Part shown: positions 1-11,255 of the stretch, piece by piece | How positions within the stretch are numbered: position 1 is the first letter of the stretch | Layout: every line of letters begins with the position of its first letter | Assembly: GCF_007655135.1 (NCBI RefSeq) | Contig: NC_045129.1 | Location: 4,712,001-4,776,000 of the forward strand | Direction: 5' to 3' | Source: Punica granatum | Taxonomy: Eukaryota; Streptophyta; Magnoliopsida; Myrtales; Lythraceae | DNA: 64,000 nt | Made by a program: the position numbers and the translations under genes | Notes under the pieces: model-generated | Told to the model about the DNA's origin: nothing | Databases searched by the model: none | The model's input: the letters and a program-made list of their open reading frames with translations, nothing else

Positions 1-141
1 GGCGGTGCCGTGATCATGGAAATCCTTCCAAATTGGCCTTCTTTACGTTTGCCTCGACAGAATCGTGGTCTTGACGTTCATGACCACCGTCATCATACGC
101 ATGGGAATGGTGGCACTGATCACGGCGATGACGAATCTTAA
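1..141 (+). CDS. 3' end of a hemopexin-repeat (albumin-2-like) gene copy, cut by the window edge
   Basis: Frame 1 is open from the first base to TAA at 139-141, giving 46 residues. The segment EILPNWPSL followed by a Pro-Arg/Asn-Arg-Gly-Leu-Asp-Val-His-Asp block matches the end of hemopexin repeat 4 and the start of the His-rich tail in the two complete copies at 11,256 and 23,019. The last 22 residues hold six His and end Gly-Asp-Asp-Glu-Ser. This is probably the natural C-terminus of the family, because the copy at 11,256 departs from it after the same His block. The rest of the gene lies upstream of the window, so I cannot tell whether it carries the N-terminal ADP-ribosyltransferase-like domain or is functional. 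Confidence 0.75.
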   Translation, partial: GGAVIMEILPNWPSLRLPRQNRGLDVHDHRHHTHGNGGTDHGDDES

Positions 142-1741
142 TTGGGTTATACGGGTTCAACATGGCTTGAGACATGCAGCTTATTAAAGCCGTTTTGATC
201 GAATAGCAAAAATGCTCAACCCGAGCTTGTTTAAGTTGTTGTATCATATCATGTTATCGTGTCATGTTAGGAATTAGGTACGGAGTCCGCGCAAGAACGT
301 GATGTACTATTTATGTCAATTTTATTTTACAACTGTTGTGTAATTCAAAATATTGAAAATTCAATTTTACTATCAATTATAAAAATATTATGACAATTAA
401 TAAATTTTCTTTAATTAGTTTAAATAATTCTTAATTACACGGACATTAAAAAAGTATTGATATGCTAATACAAATATCAACTGCTGAAATCGGCTTGCCC
501 CATGTTATTCAGAAGGAATAATGTTAAAGATAATGTCGGAAAAAATATTACAGCGGAGAAGTCAAGATAAGTCATGGAAAATCTCTTGATGGACAATGTT
601 ACTGAGATTTGGTTGAATTTGTTCTTCACCTGTTAGCAGAATCCTTTGCCTGAATAAAAAAACTCAAAAATTGAGAAAATTTTAAATATCGATCCTTAAT
701 ATTTATTTAAAAACAAATATATATTTAAAATCTAAAAACTATATTAAAATTTAAAATTATGTTTAAAATTAAAATACAAAAAATGGTACTTTATTATTAT
801 TATTTATTATTATTAAAAAATCATACTTTATTATTTTATTGCTATTATTAAGAATTAAAAAATTAAAAAATACTTAAAAATTAAGAAAATTCCAAATACT
901 CATCCTTAACCTTTAATTAAAATTCAAAATTATATGTAGAATTTAAAAATACAAAAATTCATATTCGATTATTTTATGATTATTGAAAATTTAAAAACTA
1001 TAAAAAGGAGAAAAAAAAGATGAAAATTCCAAACAATCATTCGAGCGTTCTGAGGTCACCCGATTGGTCCCACCACATTTTTGCTTTCATATATATATAT
1101 ATATATATGCATATAGATATAGATGTAGATATTTAAAAAGACCAAATATAGAAAATGGCTGACAATTTAGATACTCTTTTTATTTAAGTGCTTTTACATA
1201 GACTGGTTTCAATTCATAAAACATATTGAATTTTTTATTGACATTTAACTTGAATTTAAGACCGTTCTATCTATTAATATATATATGGTAATTTATTATG
1301 CTAATCCACTTAAGTTTATTCTATTTCATTTATAATAAGAGTTTATAATGAAAGCTAAATCTCTTATGGCCACATTTTAACATAAAATCTTAAATTGATA
1401 GATGGTGGAGCTTATCGCTCTTATACATATTTTCATTTTTTTTTGGTTGGAATCCTGATATCCGGACACTCAATTGAGCTCCGACTAATTCAATTGAGTC
1501 GGGTCGGCCCACTAAGACATTTTTTTAAAAACTTAACTCAACTATAAGTATATTTATTCATGATATTATTATCTTTATTTTGTTGAGTGTGCTTTAAACG
1601 CGTTAACTAGGTTGACATTTTAGTATAAAGCCTATAGCTTTGTCCTTAGAAAGAGTGGTCCAAACAAGATTACAAATTATTATTATTATTATACAAAACA
1701 TGAAACTTTGTCCATCCCCAACGGGGGGCGAGTGGGGACCT

Positions 1742-1780
<39 letters not shown>

Positions 1781-2258
1781 ACCCTCTACTTTTCACTTTT
1801 TTTTGTAATTTTTTATTTTTTTAAATTCTGGCCCTTTTCTTTTTGTGTTCTTAAATCTGATCCAAAGGAGTGGGGACCTTTTCCCCGCTCGCCTCCCTTT
1901 TACTCCTTTTTCTTTGTAATTTTTATTTTTTAAAATTCTGCCCCTTTTCTTTAGTGTTTCTAAATCTGATCCAAACTTCGATCGACGCATTATGTCAAAA
2001 TCTTTAGGTTGACGAGTTACATCTTTTTACTATTTTTAGACCCAACCTTGATCAGGTTTTTTGTAATTCGGTCGACACGTTATGCCTCGATCCAATCATT
2101 AGGTTGAAAAGTTATGCTTTTTTAAATTTGGCCTAAATAAGGTACCACTATCTGGTTGACCTGTGATGTCAAAATAATTCGATTGATATAGTTAAAATAT
2201 TTCCAAAAAAATAAATTTACCCGATATTTTATTAAGATAAATTAGAAAAAAAAATTAG
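142..2258. other. AT-rich intergenic DNA without a gene
   Basis: No supportable coding region. It contains A/T-rich low-complexity DNA (about 660-1,010), a short TA microsatellite near 1,090, part of a dispersed repeat at about 1,445-1,520 (see findings) and the poly-C tandem repeat at 1,733-1,980. The short open frames around 1,640-1,990 are read through poly-C and T-rich DNA and are not credible genes. Confidence 0.6.
1733..1980. repeat. Two-unit tandem repeat of about 120 bp with a long poly-C run
   Basis: Two related units lie head to tail. Each starts GAGTGGGGACCTT, has a pyrimidine-rich middle and TTTGTAATTTTTTATTTTTT, and ends TCTAAATCTGATCCAAA or a close variant. The first unit holds an uninterrupted C run of nearly 40 bases (about 1,744-1,780). 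The second has only CCCC at that point, so the C run probably grew by slippage after duplication. The exact run length in an assembly is unreliable. Confidence 0.75.
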
Positions 2259-5200
2259 TACTAGAAGCAACTAAATATACAATTTACAATATATATTACA
2301 TTCTTTTTCAAATTTTAATTTGTGAGTACAAAATCTATTCCTTCTCCTTTTTTTTTTTCCTTTTTTTCCTTCTTTTGTCCAATATTTGTAGTGGTGTAAC
2401 CTAATTGATCCACTGGATCAAGTGACACCGTCAATATGGTTGACTAGTTATTCTTTAAAATATCATGTCATGTTTTACGCCATATGTTGTACATGTTTTT
2501 CTCATTTTTTTTCCAATCGTTATAAGATTTGACACCAAGCATCTTGATCTATTCTCTCTATATGTTTTACCTTTTCCTGAAGAGTTATACATATACTCTA
2601 TACTTTATTTTTCTTTGTAAATATTCATTCACATACACATTTTTCATCTATATTGTATCTTTTAGAACTCATACTAGTCCAACACATACTTTTTAAATTA
2701 CACATAATACTTTTTTTCCCCTCTATCAATATGGGAAGACCCAAAAGATGAAAATTAATTTCGTTGTTAATTTATTTTGATATAATTATAAGATGCAAAC
2801 ATTTTCATTTTCTTAAAGTCTATCATGTCTTCCTTAGCTTAATATTATTTTTTTGGGTGAATTTTACTTAATATTTTTTCAAGTCTTATCCGTACCTCTT
2901 TTCTAAGAGAAAAACTACAAGCTTTATATTTAAAAGATGGTATCAGAAAAGAAATTTTATATAAGAATTAATAATGAAAGAAATTTTCATTTTTGTGTCT
3001 TCTTAGATGGAAAAGGGGAGAAAAAAATATTACATGTGATACAAAATAGTATGTGTACGAGTATAATTCCATAAAGATAAAATTACAAAATAAGTTATAA
3101 AATCATGCAAGAATTTAAACTTTAGTCTTAAATGTGTTTGGACCACAAGACGCGAATAATGTCCAAATGCATGTAATAGTTACATACTTCTGTATGTGGT
3201 CCCACTGCAAAATAGATTACATCTAGTTATCAATTTATCAATTAGACCACGACAAAATGTGTGGGCACACCTTTCACATAGAAACTAAATACGGCTGGGC
3301 TAGAAGAGGCATCAAGGAAGAGCCCGATTAATTAGATTGTAAAACTCGTAGTCATGAGTTTGTTTGCACAAAGGTGGAGAGAGCCCGACCCGGCCTACCA
3401 ATTCTTCACGAACTTGTCTTGAATTACTCTTTTTTCTTTGTCTTTTGGCATGGCAGTCGTGATTGAAAAAAAATGTTTTTCACGATATACATGAGCCATA
3501 TATATTTATATATAGTCGTAATCATTTACGAGTTGATTAATTGCAAGTAATTAATCACTATATATGTCCACGGCCTGATGGAACCCACAGCTTTCAGACC
3601 TCAAACGTGAAAAACGCATAAATTCTTTCAATATCGATCAAGCCAAATGACGAGCCCGGCCACGTCGTTCTTGTTCTTGTTCTTGGACTTATAGACGTTG
3701 CATTTATGAAGCACGCATTATTGTTCTTTCAGTTTAATTTGCGAAACGTGGTACATTGTACATGACGAATAAAACATCGTTTAATCCGTCCAACTTTTGC
3801 ATGGTATTGGTGCAAGGAATCTGGGAGTAAGTCCACGTCCAAATAAAGCCCCCACGTACTCATTCTCTCATAGTCACACAGCCTTTAATTATGTTTTAGA
3901 CACATGCCTCATTCTATATATGCACGTGCTTCTTTAGTCGACAATATGATAATAATGAAAAGGAATATCCAAGAGAAAAATCTTAATAGTATCTATCTAG
4001 TACTACAAGGATGTGGCTTATCGGCAAGCTTAGCTCCGGTCCAGAGCCAAAAGTCTATTAGAGGATATAAATGTGAGATACTTATTTATTGAAGTAAAAA
4101 GTCGAATGTATAATTGTGGTAGGGTTGGGGAAATTTTATGTTGCAATTACTTTTTTTTTTTGTAATTAATTTTTTAAATCATTGAGTTGCAATTATTGAT
4201 GAATAAAAAAAATTTATTGATCATCCATTGAGCAAAAAGCTGATTGGACTCTACAACTAAAATTGCACCTTAAACCTTCTCATAAGATTCCCGCTTTCAA
4301 GTTCAATTTAATTTTCAAAGGATAAATGTACCGCTTAGTTAGAGATTAATTATTATTCAACAATCATTTAACTTGTCGTTCCTCGCATTATATATACATA
4401 TATATATATGTATGTATGTATATATACTGCGTGTATACAACATATACTCCATATAAGAAGTTAATCCATTAGTGCCGATGCAAAGGATCGGGTATTTTCA
4501 TGGCAGCATTTCCGGCATGCACGCTTGGGGGCTTAACGAACAGTTATGGGAAAGCTGAGGGGACCGTTAATGTTTTGGACCATTTGGGCTCACACCGTCC
4601 AAATACATGTAATGTCGTAACGTACTCTTTTATCGCATTGTAGTTGTGATTGGAAAATATTTTTCTTTAATATTATTCACAATGTGATAATCACAGATTA
4701 AATATCATCACATTGTGATTGGAAAAATAATTTTTACAATTTGATAATTACACATTATAATTGTAATTGGAAAATATTTTTCTCACACATTATTAGAACT
4801 TAGAAGTGGCTGAAGCTATACACAACCAAAATTTAATATGATAGATGGTGATATCCAGCTCTCTTATAAATGGAGAGTTTTCTCTTTTTGGTGTGCGTAG
4901 ACGGATCATAATATCCAACTTCATAGGGGGAAAACGCATAAATGGGCTCAGCATCGAGCCAAACGACGCACGATCTTTTGGAGAGAACTAGTTGACATTT
5001 CTTTTTCTTTATTATTATAATGTTGGTCCTTCGATGATTTAGTAAAGGCTATTCGAAAAAATAAAAAATTTACTAGCAATAGTCAACTCTAGAATTTATT
5101 GGTATCAATGAGATGCGTCACTGTATTGTACTTTTTTTTCTTTCTTATAAAGTACAATGCATCTATCACATGACACAGGGTCATCTAAAAATTTCCCTAT

Positions 5201-5268
5201 ATATTTGTAGTGCTCAGTGATATATATAGTGTTATTTTTTTCTTTCAATGTAATTGCAATACTTGTAT

Positions 5269-5420
5269 CAATGAGGGTATAACGTAATGGCGCACGCACT
5301 CGCCTGATAATCAAGAGTTTCTAGTTCGATATTCATGTGGGACTATTAGTGCTCTTTTATTAGATATTTATGACTTATATTTGTATTAGATCCATAAATT
5401 TCCTCTGCAATAAGAAAAAG
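5269..5420 (+). mobile_element. tRNA-derived SINE-like element
   Basis: Starts GAGGGTATAACGTAATGGCGC, with an A-box-like TAACGTAATGG. About 35 bp on is CTAGTTCGATATTC, a good RNA polymerase III B box. A shared body follows (GTGGGACTATTAGTGCTC, TTTATTAGATATTTATGA). The matching copy at 10,886 in duplication unit 2 shows the insertion came before the duplication. Related copies occur elsewhere in the window on both strands. Confidence 0.65.
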
Positions 5421-5576
5421 AAAAAAAATTGCAACACGTGGTACGCCGTACTTGAATGTTCCCAAATCTCTCCAACTTACACACGCTTGACCTCTTGCAC
5501 ATCTCCTGCAGATTTCCCTGCAAATCTCCTCAGCTCGTATGTGAGTTTAACTTTTTCCGTTACAATGAAGAATACA

Positions 5577-5586
5577 TATATAAATA
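5577..5586 (+). promoter_or_regulatory. TATA box of the truncated gene copy
   Basis: TATATAAATA lies 54 bp upstream of the truncated reading frame's first ATG. It is conserved at the same place (11,187-11,196) before the complete copy, as expected for a core promoter copied with the duplication. Confidence 0.6.
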
Positions 5587-5639
5587 GCTAGTCTGTCTCT
5601 CCATCTGTCATATGTTCCTTTGATCTTCGAAGTTCGATC

Positions 5640-5783
5640 ATGAATATGTCAAAAGATAATCACGTGGAGTCGATCTTGCCAAACACGACAGCGAGTGGCT
5701 GCGCCTCCGGCTTCATTCAACCTGTCACCACGGCTCTGGACTTAGTTTACACTGTTTACTATATTAACTGCGTCAGTCACTAA
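5640..5783 (+). pseudogene. Truncated exon 1 of the ADP-ribosyltransferase-hemopexin gene
   Basis: The 47-residue reading frame matches the first 49 residues of the complete copy at 11,256 (MSKD..., residues SILPNTTA, DLVYTVYYINCVS). It lacks five codons (Gln-Asp-Met-Arg-Lys) and then runs into unrelated DNA and a stop at the duplication junction. It keeps none of the predicted catalytic motifs and no hemopexin part. The upstream TATA box is intact, so the locus might still be transcribed, but no functional protein is expected. An extra ATG two codons upstream of the MSK start is specific to this copy. Confidence 0.85.
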
Positions 5784-6012
5784 AAGATTTCGTACTAAAA
5801 GCAACTAAATATACAAATTAAGATATACATTATATTCTTTTTCAAGTTTTAATTTATGAGAAAACAAAATCTGTTTCTTCTCCTCTTTTTTTTTTCCTTC
5901 TTTTGTCCAATATTTATAGTGGTGTAACTTAATTGATCCACCAGATCAAATGGCACCATCATATGGTTGACTAGTTATTCTTTAAATATCATGTCATGTT
6001 TTACGCCATATG

Positions 6013-7725
6013 TGCGAACACAAATTTTGTCTCAGCGCAAGCGTGCTCATTGATCACACGGCTTAGGAGTGTCCACTATCTTGAAGAACGCGTGACGGAC
6101 ACGTGTGGAAAGGAGTCGCCACTACCTCTTTACAACTCGAAAGTCGAGGGCCGGTGAATTGCCCTGATCTATGGGGTAATGGATACACCTAGTTTGCTAA
6201 GGCTTTTGATTTTGCGAAACCAGGAGTTTCGAGCTTGGAGGTTCTGTTACGTGCGGACCTACATCATGCATGCCCTATCGGTACTCTACATTTGTCTAAG
6301 GTTTGCCGTTTTATAATTTATTTACCGCGTGAATTACGTTTCGCTCATCTTGCCCGATTTGACATCGTAAGTTTGTCGAATGGATCGGTTCGGGCCAAGA
6401 GCCCGAAAAAGGAGCAAGCCCTCGTGTCAGGAGACTAGTCCACTATCATCACGTCCCGACTAATCGGACCATGATGGCCAATTCACCACGTGGTCCGGGT
6501 CTATGACTGGTGTGATCCCGCTCGTCTCGAGGACCCATAAACTAACTCGACCGGGATCACTACATGAATAAATATATAAATAAATGTCATTATACTGTAC
6601 TCTCAAATAAATACAAAATTACATCAAATGGACCCTGATCGGTTCGCATTCAACCATTATTCCACTCGTGCTTATAGTGAGGTTGGAAAGATTGAAACCA
6701 AAATTGATGCGACTCGGGCTTGTGAGAGCCAGGGGTCGAGTATGACCGAGCCAACGGATCCCAGAATGACCAAATGATCTTCGAGATAGCCGTGGGACCG
6801 GTCGAGCTCTCGGGTGATTGTTTAACCCCTTTTCACACAGTCTAGTCTGAATCGCCCTTCGCTCGAGCACTACTCGGATCGAATCAGTGACTCGAAGCTA
6901 GACCCAATACCGCACTCGGGGCGTGCGCTCTCAGTGTGTAGGAACGTTGGACCTCTTGTGAACCGTATCCTACGGGTTCGAGCTTGAACCGTCACAAAAC
7001 AGACAAAAATATCTAAAAACAGATAAAAGCTGATAGGTGTTTTGAATTGATTACCATGTTTACGTGATTATTAGATTATGAACCGGGGTTGCTTGGCAAA
7101 CATGACTCTATTCTAAATAGACAAAAATAGAAAAGGCGCATGTGACGAAAGTTGGCCGTGGGCCTCCCTGAAAGGGCTTGTAGCATTTGGCTTTGCTTAG
7201 AAAGGACTTGACAGACATGATGTCTGTTACTAAGTCCTAAGTGTGTAGATTTCTTTTAAATTCTTTTGTTTTGTGACACTGACAAACAGATTATGATAGG
7301 AGTGTATTTTGTCGAAATCCTAAAACCTAGGGTTTTGCCACGCCCATTTTCATGTATTTGATTATGTCGAGTGTGTGATTAGTCCGATTTTGTATTCTAT
7401 GATGGACAAACCCGATCTAATCACAAACTGAGAACAGTGGGAATGCAAAACACCACGGGGGGTGCCAAGGTCTCTGCTTATGCCCTATGAAGGGCCAGAC
7501 AACCTTTCATAGGCCGTTCCCGCTCGTGCCTCTGTTCCACATTCTTAAGCGCTCGAATCTACGTCAAAATGACAGAAACACTTCGGTCGAGTAAAGAGGG
7601 CTATGCAGATAAGATCAGTGCCCGTCTTTATCTGTGGCTATGAGTGTTTCGATCACTTTAACCCTAGGGTTATCGGTAAATCATAAACTGTAATCTCGCT
7701 CTTGAGATGGAAAAATATGCTGACA
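6013..7725. mobile_element. Solo LTR of an LTR retrotransposon, with 5-bp target site duplication
   Basis: The insertion starts TGTGCGAACAC, ends ATGCTGACA (the 5'-TG...CA-3' of LTRs), and is flanked by CCATA at 6,008-6,012 and 7,726-7,730. The uninterrupted target is visible in duplication unit 1 near 2,480. The 1,713-bp insert has no gag or pol coding and no second LTR, so it is a solo LTR left by recombination between the LTRs of a full element. It is GC-richer than its surroundings. A TATATAAATA string near 6,573 could be the element's own TATA box. The strand of the parent element cannot be fixed. Confidence 0.85.
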
Positions 7726-8190
7726 CCATATGATGCACAAGCTTTTCTCATTTTTTTCCCCAATCGCTATAAGATTTGACACCATGCATCTTGCTCTATT
7801 CTCTCTATATATTTTACCTTTTCCTGAAGAGTTATACATATACTCTATACTTTATTTTTCTTTGTAAATATTCATTCACGTACACATTTTTCGTCTATGT
7901 TGTATCTTTCAGAAATCATACTAGTCCAACACATACTTTTTAAATTACAAGTGATACTTTTTTCCCCTTTATCAATATAGGAAGACCCTAAAGATGAAAA
8001 TTAATGTCGTTGCTCATTTATTTTAATATAATTAGAAAATTGAAACATTTTCTTTTTCTTAAAATCTATCATATCTTCCTTTATTTAATAATATTTTTTT
8101 GGGGCGAATTTTACTTAATATTTTTTTCATGTCTTATATGTACCTCTTTTCTAAGAGTAAAACTACAAGCTTTATATTTAAAAGATGGTA

Positions 8191-8481
8191 TCATGTCTAT
8201 GATAACATTTTCTTTTTTATTTCATGGAGTGACTTTCTAATTATTAAGCATAACATTTCAACATAAGCATAAAAATATATTAGCTTTCGTCTCATGTTAG
8301 ATATATAACTTAATATACTTGGCAAGAAGTCTAAATTTTTATTGGAATTAATAATCCATGATTTAATTCTATTATTATATATTGAGGTTATGTGTTACAC
8401 CAGACATTACATAAATTATGATTTTAATATTATTGGCCAAAAAATTTCTAGCCCGCGCGATGGCGCGGGCATATTCCCTAG
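8191..8481 (+). mobile_element. Short non-autonomous Helitron-like element
   Basis: Present in duplication unit 2 and missing at the matching place in unit 1. The 3' end has the Helitron signature: a perfect 8-bp GC hairpin, GCCCGCGC (8,451-8,458) and GCGCGGGC (8,463-8,470), followed by CTAG at 8,478-8,481 and a host T. The proposed 5' end is TC after a host A at 8,190. The 5' edge is less certain because about 75 bp after CTAG also differ between the units. No Rep/helicase coding is present. Confidence 0.7.
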
Positions 8482-10885
8482 TTCTACAATAAAGCAGAAC
8501 ATGATGTAGTTTGATAAAAAAAGAAAAAGGTTCGCATTTTATAATTTTATATAAAAATTAATAATGAAAGAAATTTTCATATTTGTGTGTTCTTAGATGG
8601 AAAAAGGGAGAAAAAAATATTACATGTGATACAAAATAGTATGTGTACAAGTATAATTCCATAAGGATAAATTTACAACATAAATTATAAAATTATTTAA
8701 GAGTTTAAACTTTAGTCTTAAATGTGTCAGTTTGAACCACGAGAAGTGAACAATGTCCAAATGCATGTAATAGTTATAGACTTCTGTATGTGGTCCCACT
8801 GAAAATTGATTACATCTAGTTATCAATTTATCAATTAGACCACAACAAAATGTGTGGGCACACCTTTCACATAGAAACTAAATACGGCTGGGCTAGAAGA
8901 TGCATCAAGGAAGAGCCTGATTAATTAGATTGTAAAACTCGTCGTCATGAGTTTGTTTGCACAAAGGTGGAGAGAGCCCGATCCGGCCTACCAATTCTTC
9001 ACGTACTTGTCTTGAATTACTCTTTTTTCTTTGTCTTTTGCCATGACAGTCGTGATGAAAAAAAAATGTTTTTCACGATATCCATGAGCCATATATATAT
9101 ATATAGTCGTACGTACAGAGATATCATTTACGAGTTGATTAATTGCAGATAATTAATCACTATATATGTCCACGGCCTGATGGAACCCACAGCTTTCAGA
9201 CCTCAAACGTGAAAAACGCATAAATTCTTTCAATATCGATCAAGCCAAATGACGAGCCCGGCCACGTCGTTCTTGTTCTTGTTCTTGGACTTATAGACGT
9301 TGCATTTATGAAGCACGCATTTATGAAGCACGCATTATTGTTCTTTCAATTTAATTTGCGACACGTGGTACGTTGTACATGACGAATAAAACATCGTTTA
9401 ATCTGTCCAACTTTTGCATGGTATAGGTGCAAGGAATCTGGGAGTAAGTCCACGTCCAAATAAAGCCCACACGTGCTCATTCTCTCATAGTCACACAGCC
9501 TTTAATTATGTTTTAGACACATGCCTCATTCTATATATGCACGTGCTTCTTTAGTCGACAATATGATAAGAATGAAAAGCAATATCCAAGAGAAAAATCT
9601 TAATAGTATCAATCTAGTACTACAAGGATGTGGCTTATGGGCAAGCTTAGCTCCGGTCCAGAGCCAAAAGTCTATTAGAGGATATAAATGTGAGATACTT
9701 ATTTATTGAAGTAAAAAGTCGAATGTATAATTGTGGTAGGGTTCGGGAAATTTTATGTTGCAATTACTTTTTTTTTGTAATTAATTTTTTGAATCATTGA
9801 GTTGCAATTATTGATGAATAAAAAAAAATTATTGATCATCCATTGAGCAAAAAGCTGATTGGACTCTACAACTAAAATTGCACCTTAAACCTTCTCATAA
9901 GATTCCCGCTTTCAAGTTCAATTTAATTTTCAAAGGATAATTATTCAACAATTATTTAAATTGTCGTTCCTCGCATTATATATATGTGTGTGTGTGTGTA
10001 TGTGTACTGCTTGTATACAATATATACTCCATTTAAGAAGTTAATCCATTAGGGCCGATGCAAAGGATCGGGTATACGCATGGCAGCATTTCCGACATGC
10101 ACGCTTGGGTGCTTAACGAACAGTAACGGGAAAGCTGAGGGGACCGTTAATGTTTTGGACCATTTGGGCTCATACCGTCCAAATGCATGTAATGTCGTAA
10201 CGTACCTGTCTTGAGTAACTCTTTTATCACATTGTAGTTGCGATCGGAAAATATTTTTCTTTAACATTATTCACAATGTGATAATCACAGATTAAATATT
10301 CATCACATTGTGACTGGAAAAATAATTTTTGCAATTTGATAATTACACATTGTAATTGTGATAGGAAAATATTTTTCTCGCACATTATTAGAGCTTAGAA
10401 GTGGCTGAACCTATAGACAATCAAAATTTAATATGATAGATGGTGGTGACATCCAGCTCTCTTATAAATGGAGAGTTTTCTCTTTTTGTCTTTTTGGTGC
10501 GCATATACAGATCATATTATCCAACTTCATAGGGGAAAAACGCATAAATGTGCTCAGCATCAAGCCAAACGACGCACGATCTTTTGAGGGGTACTAGTTG
10601 ACATTTCTTTTTTCTTTATTATTATAATGTTGGTCCTTCGATGATTTAGTAAAGGCTATTAAAAAAAATTACCGGCAATAGTCAACTCTGGAATTTCTCG
10701 GTATCAATGACATTCGTCACTGTGTTATATTTTTTTTCTTTCTTATAAAGTACAATACATGTATTACATGGCACGAGATCATATAAAAACTTTCCTATAT
10801 ATTTATAGTGTTCGGTGATATATATATATATATATATATATATAGTGTTTTTTTTTCAGTGTAATTTTCACTATATATAGCAAGA

Positions 10886-11035
10886 GGGTATAACGTGATG
10901 GTGCATATAGTCACCTGATAATCAAGAGTTTCTAGTTCAATATTCATGTGGGACTGTCTGTGCTTCTTTATTAAATATTTATGATTTATATTTCATTGAA
11001 CCAGATCTATAAATTTCCTTTGCAATCAGAAAAAA
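10886..11035 (+). mobile_element. tRNA-derived SINE-like element (duplicate of the one at 5,269)
   Basis: Same element as at 5,269-5,420, carried along by the segmental duplication. The A-box-like region (TATAACGTGATGG) and the B box (CTAGTTCAATATTC, with one change from TTCGA) are visible. It ends about 150 bp before the TATA box of the complete gene, so it forms part of that gene's proximal upstream region. Confidence 0.65.
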
Positions 11036-11186
11036 AAAATTGCAACACCTGGTACACCGTACTTGAACGTTCCCAAATCTCTCCAACTTACACACGCTTG
11101 ACCTCTTGCACATCTCCTGCTGATCTCCCTGCAAATCTCCTCAGCTCGGATGTGAGTTTAACTTTTCCGTTACCATGGAGAATACA

Positions 11187-11196
11187 TATATAAATA
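11187..11196 (+). promoter_or_regulatory. TATA box of the ADP-ribosyltransferase-hemopexin gene
   Basis: TATATAAATA lies 60-69 bp upstream of the chosen ATG (11,256), which fits transcription starting near 11,220 and a short leader. It lies inside a longer open frame that begins at an ATG at 11,175. That ATG is therefore unlikely to be in the mRNA, which supports 11,256 as the start. Confidence 0.6.
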
Positions 11197-11255
11197 GCTG
11201 GTCTGTCTCTCAATCTGTCATATGTTCCTTTGATCCTCGAAATTCGATCATAAAT

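Larger units (their letters stand above)
2259..5778. repeat. Tandem segmental duplication, unit 1 (about 3.5 kb)
   Basis: This block reappears almost unchanged, apart from insertions, at 5,793-11,403. The left edge is TACTAGAAGCAACTAAATATAC (2,259) against TACTAAAAGCAACTAAATATAC (5,793). The right edge is GCGTCAGTC (ending 5,778) inside exon 1 of the ADP-ribosyltransferase-like gene, against the same string ending 11,403. A 14-bp filler lies between the units. Unit 1 therefore carries a promoter and a truncated exon 1, while unit 2 keeps the complete gene. The block is otherwise non-coding and contains a SINE-like element at 5,269. Confidence 0.9.

Noticed and set aside
3904..4092. Open frame of 62 codons, conserved at 9,521-9,709
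   Set aside because: Both copies lie at matching positions of the segmental duplication, so their similarity reflects the shared DNA. There is no recognisable protein feature or promoter.
11175..11255. Upstream in-frame ATG for the gene at 11,256
   Set aside because: The extra 27 codons overlap the TATA box (11,187-11,196) and are not conserved as a protein in the copy at 23,019. The first transcribed ATG should be 11,256.
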